This document shows, one piece after another, positions 13,697-18,781 of a stretch of 18,781 nucleotides of DNA (position 1 is the stretch's first letter; the number at the start of each line of letters is the position of its first letter). This stretch comes from JAJPHY01 sp040754475 (GTDB lineage Bacteria > Actinomycetota > UBA4738 > HRBIN12), in the NCBI GenBank assembly GCA_040754475.1, contig JBFMCN010000031.1:1-18781 (forward strand), given 5' to 3'. The notes under the pieces were generated by a model. It saw nothing but the letters and a program-made list of their open reading frames with translations, was not told the DNA's origin and searched no databases. The position numbers and the translations under genes are program-made.

Positions 13697-16321
13697 ATGG
13701 ACGGCCGGCGGATCCGTGAGACGTTCCTGCGCTTCTTCGAGGAGCGCGGCCACCGCCGGGTGCCGTCCTCGTCGTTGATCCCGCCGCCCGAGTCGGGTCT
13801 GTTGCTCACCAACGCCGGGATGAATCAGTTCATCCCTTACTTCCTCGGGCACGTGCCCGCCCCGTTCCCGCGGGCGACCAGCGTCCAGAAGTGCTTCCGT
13901 GCCGTGGACATCGACAACGTCGGCCACACGGCACGGCATCTCTCGATGTTCGAGATGCTCGGCAACTTCTCGTTCGGCGACTACTTCAAGCGCGAGTCGT
14001 GTGGGTGGGGATTCGAGCTCGTCACCGAGGGCTTCGGGATCGAACCCGACCGGCTGTGGGTGTCGGTTTTCGAGACCGACGACGAGGCGATCGGGATCTG
14101 GGAGGAAGTCGGCATCCCGAGCGACCGGATAGTCCGGCGGGGCAAGGCCGACAACTACTGGTGGACGCACGCCGCCGGACCGGCCGGCCCGTGCTCCGAG
14201 GTGTTCGTCGACCGGGGGGCCAAGTACGGGCCCGAGGGTGGACCCGCCGTCGACGAGGAGCGTTTCCTCGAGATCTGGAACCACGTCTTCATGCAGGAGG
14301 AGGTCGACGATCGGGCGAACGTCGTCGGAGACCTGCCTGCCAAGAACATCGACACGGGTTCGAGCCTCGAGCGGGTCGCGATCGTCCTCCAGGAAGTCGA
14401 CAACATCTTCGAAACGGACTTGTTCCGGCCGCTCCTCGAGGTTGCCGAGTCCCTGTCGGGCAGGCGTCACGGCGAGGACGAACAGGCGGACGTCTCGCTG
14501 AAGGTCATCGCGGAGCACGGCCGAGCGACCACGTTCCTGATCGCGGACGGCGTGCTGCCGTCCAACGAGGGGCGCGGCTACGTCCTGCGACGCGAGCTCC
14601 GGCGTGTGGTGAGCCACGCCCGTCGGCTCGGCATCGAGCGCGAGGTCATGCCGCGGCTTGTCGAAACGACGATCGAGGAGTTCGGCGAGGCGTACCCGGA
14701 GCTGGTCGAGAACCGCGCCTACGTGGAACAGGTGGCCGCGTCGGAGGAGGAGCGCTTCGCTGCCACGCTCCGTCAGGGGATGGTCCTGTTCGAGACGGAG
14801 GTCGAGCGAGCCAAGCCGTCCGGGGTGCTGCCCGGAGACGTCGTCTTCAAGCTGCACGACACCTTCGGATTCCCGAGGGAGCTCACTCGTGAGCTGGTCG
14901 AGGACGTGGGCCTGTCCGTGGACGAGGAGCGCTTCGAAGCTCTCATGACCGAGCAGAAGGAGCGCGCGAAGAAGGCGGCGAGGAAGGAACGGCTGGGGGA
15001 GGACGTAGCAGCCGTAGCGGCCTCCGCCGGTCGCACCGAGTTCGTCGGCTACGAGACTCTCGAGCTGGACGCACGCCTTTTCGCCGTGCTGACCGACGCG
15101 GGCCGCGTCGAGGTCGCCGGTGAAGGGGAGGAGGTCCGGCTGGTCCTCGACCGGACCCCGTTCTTTGCGGAGTCCGGCGGCCAGATCGGCGACCACGGAT
15201 ACGTGCGCACGCAGGGAGGCATCGTACGGATCGTCGACTCGCAGTGGGGGCCGGGCGACGTCGTCGTGCACGGCGGCATCGTCCAGTCCGGGGAGGTGCG
15301 AAGCGGCGAGGACGCCCACGCCGAGGTCGATCGCATCCGGCGCGAGGCGACGGCGCGCTCCCACACGGCGACGCACGTCGTGCACTGGACCCTGAAGCAC
15401 GTGCTCGGCGACCACGCACGGCAGGCCGGGTCCCTGGTGGCCCCGGGTCGCCTGCGGTTCGATTTCCCGCACCACTCGCCCGTGCCCCGAGACGTCCTAG
15501 AGCAGGCCGAGGAGATCGCGAACCGAAGGCTTGCGGAGGACGCGCCGGTCACGATCTACGAGGCCACGTTCGAGGAGGCCAAGAACCAGGGCGCCGTCGC
15601 GCTGTTCGGCGAGAAGTACGGCGAGTTTGTGCGAGTCGTCGAGGTCGGCGACTACTCGATCGAGCTGTGCGGGGGCACGCACGTCGCACGAACCGGGAAC
15701 GTAGCTCTGGTGAGGATCCTCGGCGAGGCGAGCATCGGCGCCGGGATGCGACGTGTCGAGGCGCTGGTCGGGCCCGACGCGCTGAAGGAGATCAACGTCG
15801 AACGCGGGCTCCTCCACGCCGTCGTCGACGCGCTGGGCGCCGGCGACCCCCACACCGCGCCCGAGCGGGCACGCCAACTCGTCGAGCAGGTCAAGCGCCT
15901 CGAGAGCGAGCTCGGGAAGATCAGAAGGGGCGACCTGAAGGGCCGGATCGAGCGGATCGCCGGCATGGCCTCGACCGTGGTGGGCGTACCGCTCGTGTCC
16001 GTCCTCGAGCCGGTCGGCGCCGACGAGCTGAGGGAACTCGCCCAGGGAGCGGTCGGCAAGCTCGAGAACGAGAAGGGGGCGGCGGTCGTGCTCGGCAGCA
16101 ATGCCGACGGCAAGGCGCTGCTCGTGGCGGCGTGTAGCAAGAACCTCGTCGCACGCGGCGTGACGGCTCCGTTGCTCCTCGAGCCGGCTGCCTCGGCAGT
16201 CGGCGGCGGGGCCGGGGGCAAGCCGATCCTCGGCTTCGCGGGAGGACCCAAGGGCGAGGCCGTGGCGGATGCGCTCGGCATGATCCCGGCGCGTCTGGCA
16301 CAGCTCCTTGAACGGCACTAG
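13697..16321 (+). CDS. alaS: Alanine--tRNA ligase
   Basis: This class II synthetase charges tRNA-Ala and edits mischarged Ser and Gly. Its 874 residues are full length. The catalytic domain has LLLTNAGMNQFIPYFLG, RATSVQKCFRAVDIDNVG, HTARHLSMFEMLGNFSFGDY, NYWWTHAAGPAGPCSE and FLEIWNHVFMQ. The tRNA-recognition helices carry NEGRGYVLRRELRRVV. The editing domain has both metal-binding halves: HTATH (His556, His560) and CGGTH (Cys658, His662). Also present are FFAESGGQIGD, a short coiled coil (about 720-750), and the C-terminal C-Ala/DHHA1 domain ending in GGGAGGKPILGFAGG. The ATG at 13697 is supported by the family's usual N-terminus and a -10 box 9 bases upstream. Together with Dtd in this window it forms two layers of Ala-tRNA quality control. 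RuvX begins just after the stop. Confidence 0.97.
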   Translation: MDGRRIRETFLRFFEERGHRRVPSSSLIPPPESGLLLTNAGMNQFIPYFLGHVPAPFPRATSVQKCFRAVDIDNVGHTARHLSMFEMLGNFSFGDYFKRESCGWGFELVTEGFGIEPDRLWVSVFETDDEAIGIWEEVGIPSDRIVRRGKADNYWWTHAAGPAGPCSEVFVDRGAKYGPEGGPAVDEERFLEIWNHVFMQEEVDDRANVVGDLPAKNIDTGSSLERVAIVLQEVDNIFETDLFRPLLEVAESLSGRRHGEDEQADVSLKVIAEHGRATTFLIADGVLPSNEGRGYVLRRELRRVVSHARRLGIEREVMPRLVETTIEEFGEAYPELVENRAYVEQVAASEEERFAATLRQGMVLFETEVERAKPSGVLPGDVVFKLHDTFGFPRELTRELVEDVGLSVDEERFEALMTEQKERAKKAARKERLGEDVAAVAASAGRTEFVGYETLELDARLFAVLTDAGRVEVAGEGEEVRLVLDRTPFFAESGGQIGDHGYVRTQGGIVRIVDSQWGPGDVVVHGGIVQSGEVRSGEDAHAEVDRIRREATARSHTATHVVHWTLKHVLGDHARQAGSLVAPGRLRFDFPHHSPVPRDVLEQAEEIANRRLAEDAPVTIYEATFEEAKNQGAVALFGEKYGEFVRVVEVGDYSIELCGGTHVARTGNVALVRILGEASIGAGMRRVEALVGPDALKEINVERGLLHAVVDALGAGDPHTAPERARQLVEQVKRLESELGKIRRGDLKGRIERIAGMASTVVGVPLVSVLEPVGADELRELAQGAVGKLENEKGAAVVLGSNADGKALLVAACSKNLVARGVTAPLLLEPAASAVGGGAGGKPILGFAGGPKGEAVADALGMIPARLAQLLERH

Positions 16322-16322
16322 T

Positions 16323-16766
16323 ATGCCACAGACTAGACCGCCGGCGGGCCGGGTCCTCGGCCTGGACCTGGGCGAGGTACGAATCGGGGTCGCGGTCTGC
16401 GACCCGGACCGCCGGCTTGCCGTGCCGATGGAAACGATTTCCGCCGGCGCACCGGCCGACCTCCAGGCTGTCGCGAGGCTGGTTCGCCACAACGACGTCA
16501 CGCTCGTCGTGGTGGGGCATCCCGTCATGCTGTCGGGTCGGAGGGGAGCCCGCGCACGGCATGCTGAGGAGTTTGCGGATGGGCTGCGCGGGCTTGTCCA
16601 AGTGCCGGTGGTGCTCCACGACGAGCGCCTGTCGACCGCCGAGGCGGACCGGATGCTACAGGAGGCCGGCGCCGGCGGGCGCGAGCGGCGGCGTGCGGTC
16701 GATAGGTCCGCCGCGGCGGTCATCCTTCAGGCCTATCTCGACGAGCAAGCGGGGGCGCGAGCGTAG
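16323..16766 (+). CDS. ruvX: Putative pre-16S rRNA nuclease / Holliday-junction-resolvase-like protein
   Basis: RuvX (YqgF) is an RNase H-fold nuclease involved in 16S rRNA 5' end maturation. This copy has 147 residues. It shows LGLDLGEVRIGVAVCD with the first acidic residue, LVVVGHPVMLSG (usually GLP; His here), VVLHDERLSTAEADRML and VDRSAAAVILQAYLD with the last acidic residue. I chose the ATG at 16323, one base past the alaS stop. An in-frame TTG at 16308 would add MNGTS but is a rarer start, and neither has a clear ribosome site. Adjacent alaS-ruvX-mltG-aroE is a well-known actinobacterial order. The family is clear; the His for Leu change in the GLP segment may be lineage-specific. Confidence 0.92.
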   Translation: MPQTRPPAGRVLGLDLGEVRIGVAVCDPDRRLAVPMETISAGAPADLQAVARLVRHNDVTLVVVGHPVMLSGRRGARARHAEEFADGLRGLVQVPVVLHDERLSTAEADRMLQEAGAGGRERRRAVDRSAAAVILQAYLDEQAGARA

Positions 16767-16783
16767 ATCCCGGGGCCGCCGGG

Positions 16784-16789
16784 TATGCT
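16784..16789 (+). promoter_or_regulatory. Probable -10 box for leaderless mltG transcript
   Basis: TATGCT at 16784-16789 matches TANNNT and ends 10 bases before the ATG at 16800. The 33-base gap between the ruvX stop and this ATG has no ribosome site. If the box is used, the mRNA begins at or a few bases before 16800, and the in-frame ATG at 16785 could not be the start because it lies inside the box. Confidence 0.4.
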
Positions 16790-16799
16790 CGGTCCCCGA

Positions 16800-17864
16800 A
16801 TGTTGGAGACTGCGCCGCCGAGACCCGCGACCGAACCGCCCGGCCGTCGCCGCCGGCGGTCCAGCGTCGGCTTTCGCATCTTCCTCGCGCTGCTCCTGCT
16901 CGCGGCAACGCTCGTCGTTGTAGCCGGCAGGTACTACGTGTGGTGCCGGGGCGCCTCGGGGCCTCAGACTCCCGTGCGGTTCGTCGTGCCCGAGGGCGCC
17001 TCGGGCTCCGAGATCGCCGACGCGCTGCACGAAGCCGGCGTGCTCCGCTGCGGGCTGGTCTCCAGGTGGCTGCTGCGCCGCAGCGACGTCGCCGACGACA
17101 TCCGGGCCGGGGCCCACGAGCTCACGACGAACATGACGCCGGATGCGGCCTTCGCAGCGATCGCGAGCCGTCCGCAGGACACAACGGTCCGGTTCACGAT
17201 CCCGGAGGGCTACCGCCTCACGGAGATTGCCGCCCGGGCGGAGGAAGAGCTCGGGATCCCGGCAGGGGCGCTCCTCGAGCAGGCGGAGTCCGGCGGGTAT
17301 TCGCTGCCGCCATACCTGCCGAAGGGCAAGCCGCTGGAAGGGTTCCTGTTCCCCGAGACCTACCGGTTCTCCGAGGAAGGCACGACGGCGGGCGACGTCA
17401 TCGAGCGCATGCTCCTTCAGTTCCGGACCGAGACCGTTTCGCTCCCGTGGCAGAACGCCGAGCGATTGGGCGTCACGCCGTACGAGATCGTGACGATCGC
17501 CTCGATGATCGAGGAGGAGGCGAAGGTCCAGCGCGACCGTCCGCTCGTCGCCGCGGTTATCTACAACCGGCTTCGGCTCGGGATGCGGCTCCAGGTCGAT
17601 CCGACCGTGGGCTACATCGACCCGAACCCGGCCGACGGCGTCACGGCGTCGGACTACGGGATCTGGAGCCCGTACAACACGTACCGGCACACCGGGCTGC
17701 CGCCGACGCCGATCTCGAGTCCGGGACTCCCTTCGCTCCGAGCGGCCCTCAACCCCGCCGACGTCGACTACCTCTATTACGTGCTCTGCGGCGCGGACGG
17801 CCACCATGCCTTCAGCACCAGCTTCGCGCAGCACGAGCGCAACATCGCGCGTTGCCTGGGGTGA
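16800..17864 (+). CDS. mltG: Endolytic murein transglycosylase MltG (YceG-like)
   Basis: MltG cuts nascent peptidoglycan strands near the membrane and so ends their elongation. The 354 residues have an N-terminal cytoplasmic basic segment (GRRRRRSS), one membrane helix (about 25-45, FRIFLALLLLAATLVVVAG), a LysM-like region (VRFVVPEGASGSEIADALHEAG), then the catalytic YceG domain. Its motifs are EGFLFPETYRF, IASMIEEEAKV with Glu238 as the likely catalytic acid, VIYNRLRLGMRLQVDPTVGY, SPYNTYRHTGLPPTPISSPG and the final DGHHAFSTSFAQHERN. I chose the ATG at 16800 because of the -10 box 10 bases upstream; the ATG at 16785 would add MLGPR. The stop overlaps a GTG in the aroE frame. Family assignment is secure. 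Confidence 0.94.
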   Translation: MLETAPPRPATEPPGRRRRRSSVGFRIFLALLLLAATLVVVAGRYYVWCRGASGPQTPVRFVVPEGASGSEIADALHEAGVLRCGLVSRWLLRRSDVADDIRAGAHELTTNMTPDAAFAAIASRPQDTTVRFTIPEGYRLTEIAARAEEELGIPAGALLEQAESGGYSLPPYLPKGKPLEGFLFPETYRFSEEGTTAGDVIERMLLQFRTETVSLPWQNAERLGVTPYEIVTIASMIEEEAKVQRDRPLVAAVIYNRLRLGMRLQVDPTVGYIDPNPADGVTASDYGIWSPYNTYRHTGLPPTPISSPGLPSLRAALNPADVDYLYYVLCGADGHHAFSTSFAQHERNIARCLG

Positions 17865-17872
17865 GGTCGGAG

Positions 17873-18724
17873 ATGGCTGAGGGGCTCGTCGGCGGTTCGA
17901 CGAAGAAGACGGGTGTGATCGGGTGGCCGGTGTCCGGCAGCCTCTCCCCGCTCATCCACAACGCGGCCTTCGCCGCCCTCGGCCTCGACTGGATCTACCT
18001 GCCCCTTCCCGTGCCGCCGGGGCAAGTGGCCGAGGCCCTCGCCGGCTTGCGGGCTCTCGGGTTCGCGGGCGCGAACGTGACGATGCCCCACAAGACGGAG
18101 GTAGCGGAGCTGGTCGGCGATCTGACCGAGGACGCAGGCCGGCTCCGGGCGGTGAACGCGATCACCGTCGGTGAGGCGGGACTCGTCGGCCACAACACCG
18201 ACGCCCCCGGCTTCGAGCGGTTCCTCCGGCTCGACGCCGGCTTCGATCCTCAAGGCCGAACGGCGCTGCTGTTCGGTGCGGGTGGCGCCGCCCGCGCCTG
18301 TGCCCTGGCGCTCGCGCGGGGCGGGCTGACCACGCTGGTGGTCGCGGCCAGGGACCCAGGCCGGGCCGAGGAGCTCCGGTCTGCCCTCGACGGACTGGGA
18401 ACCACCCTGCAGCTCGTCTCCTTCGATGCGGCTGGGGAGGCCAGGCCGGACCTGGTGGTCAATGCAACGCCGCTCGGGGCGGCCGGGGAGGAGCTGCCGA
18501 TCCCGCTGCTCGGAGCCGAGGCGACGGTGGTGGACCTCCTCTACAGGCCCGCGGTGACCTCGCTCCTCACCCGGGCCAAGGCGGCGGGGGCGGCCGCCTT
18601 CGGCGGCCTAGGCCTTCTGCTGCATCAGGCGGCCCTGTCGTTCGAGCTGTGGACGGGGCGGGCCGCGCCGCTGCCGGCCATGTCGGCAGCGGCCCTGGCA
18701 GAGCTGGCCGAGACGTCCTCGTAG
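17873..18724 (+). CDS. aroE: Shikimate 5-dehydrogenase
   Basis: AroE reduces 3-dehydroshikimate to shikimate with NADPH in aromatic amino acid synthesis. The 283 residues have GWPVSGSLSPLIHNAAF (shikimate binding, Ser residues), GANVTMPHK with catalytic Lys74, VNAI, GHNTDAPGF with catalytic Asp110, the Rossmann loop GAGGAARA (135-142), VVNATPLG and LLLHQAALSFELWTG with Gln252. The usual NRT nucleotide-discriminating segment reads AARDPGRA, which keeps basic residues but not the exact motif, so NADPH preference is likely rather than shown. I chose the ATG at 17873 because GAGG (17863-17866) lies 6 bases upstream. The GTG at 17861, overlapping the mltG stop by 4 bases, would add four residues (MRSE) and cannot be excluded. 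It is co-transcribed with mltG. Confidence 0.94.
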   Translation: MAEGLVGGSTKKTGVIGWPVSGSLSPLIHNAAFAALGLDWIYLPLPVPPGQVAEALAGLRALGFAGANVTMPHKTEVAELVGDLTEDAGRLRAVNAITVGEAGLVGHNTDAPGFERFLRLDAGFDPQGRTALLFGAGGAARACALALARGGLTTLVVAARDPGRAEELRSALDGLGTTLQLVSFDAAGEARPDLVVNATPLGAAGEELPIPLLGAEATVVDLLYRPAVTSLLTRAKAAGAAAFGGLGLLLHQAALSFELWTGRAAPLPAMSAAALAELAETSS

Positions 18725-18737
18725 GGCGAGCGGCCCC

Positions 18738-18753
18738 CTGCAGAAGTCTGCGG
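18738..18753 (+). other. Short hairpin after aroE
   Basis: The bases ctgcag-aagt-ctgcgg form a six-pair stem (one G-T pair) around a 4-base loop, 13 bases past the aroE stop. There is no T tract, so its role as a terminator is uncertain. Nothing else is recognisable in the last 57 bases; another gene may start just beyond the window. Confidence 0.25.
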
Positions 18754-18781
18754 TTGCCGATCGCGCAATGGGGCTAGGGGC

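Noticed and set aside
16940..17872. Long frame upstream of aroE suggesting a fusion protein
   Set aside because: It is the +2 shadow of mltG. AroE homology begins only after residue 1 of the chosen start.
1..18781. tRNA or rRNA genes, CRISPR repeats, transposases, attachment sites
   Set aside because: Intergenic gaps are too short (at most 114 bases) and no such pattern was seen; the coding regions are continuous housekeeping genes.

Overview
The window is an 18.8 kb, GC-rich, densely packed housekeeping region in which every supported gene lies on the + strand. The gene order (yajC-secD-secF-apt-rel ... hisS-aspS ... rarA ... alaS-ruvX-mltG-aroE), the many GTG starts, an F420/FMN-type split-barrel oxidoreductase and TANNNT -10 boxes lying almost directly on start codons all point to an Actinomycetota chromosome, probably a lineage outside the well-studied model genera. 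No mobile element, CRISPR array, rRNA or tRNA was seen.

Layout. (1) 1-4818, export and purine salvage: 5'-truncated yajC, an HD-domain phosphohydrolase, secD, secF and apt. The first four genes are joined by 4-base stop/start overlaps, so they look like one translationally coupled operon. (2) 4819-7561: a long bifunctional (p)ppGpp synthetase/hydrolase gene (rel), with its own likely promoter, followed 3 bases later by dtd. (3) 7562-12967: a probably leaderless metallo-beta-lactamase-fold hydrolase gene abuts hisS; then come aspS, a small PPOX-class oxidoreductase and rarA, all overlapping or nearly touching. (4) 12968-13689: a 114-base gap with GC-rich inverted repeats and a promoter, then two small membrane-associated genes (DUF948 type and a 77-residue partner). 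(5) 13690-18724: alaS (probably leaderless), ruvX, mltG (probably leaderless) and aroE.

How the genes fit together. YajC, SecD and SecF form the accessory complex of the Sec translocon. Apt and Rel both act on purine nucleotide metabolism, and Rel, Dtd, HisRS, AspRS and AlaRS all deal with tRNA charging or its quality control. RarA and RuvX belong to DNA replication/repair or RNA maturation, MltG to peptidoglycan termination, and AroE to aromatic amino acid synthesis.

The most unusual feature is inside SecD. A segment of about 190 residues in its extracytoplasmic P1 head carries five degenerate repeats of about 35 residues. Each has a cysteine pair, spaced C-x10-C in four of the five, and a Pro/Ser linker separates repeats 2 and 3. 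Other points: an acidic, internally duplicated YajC tail opposite a strongly basic SecF tail; an HD phosphohydrolase inside the sec operon; an AspRS with the His/Gly pair typical of non-discriminating enzymes; a Dtd with PQFTL in place of SQFTL; and a recurring near-leaderless promoter arrangement.
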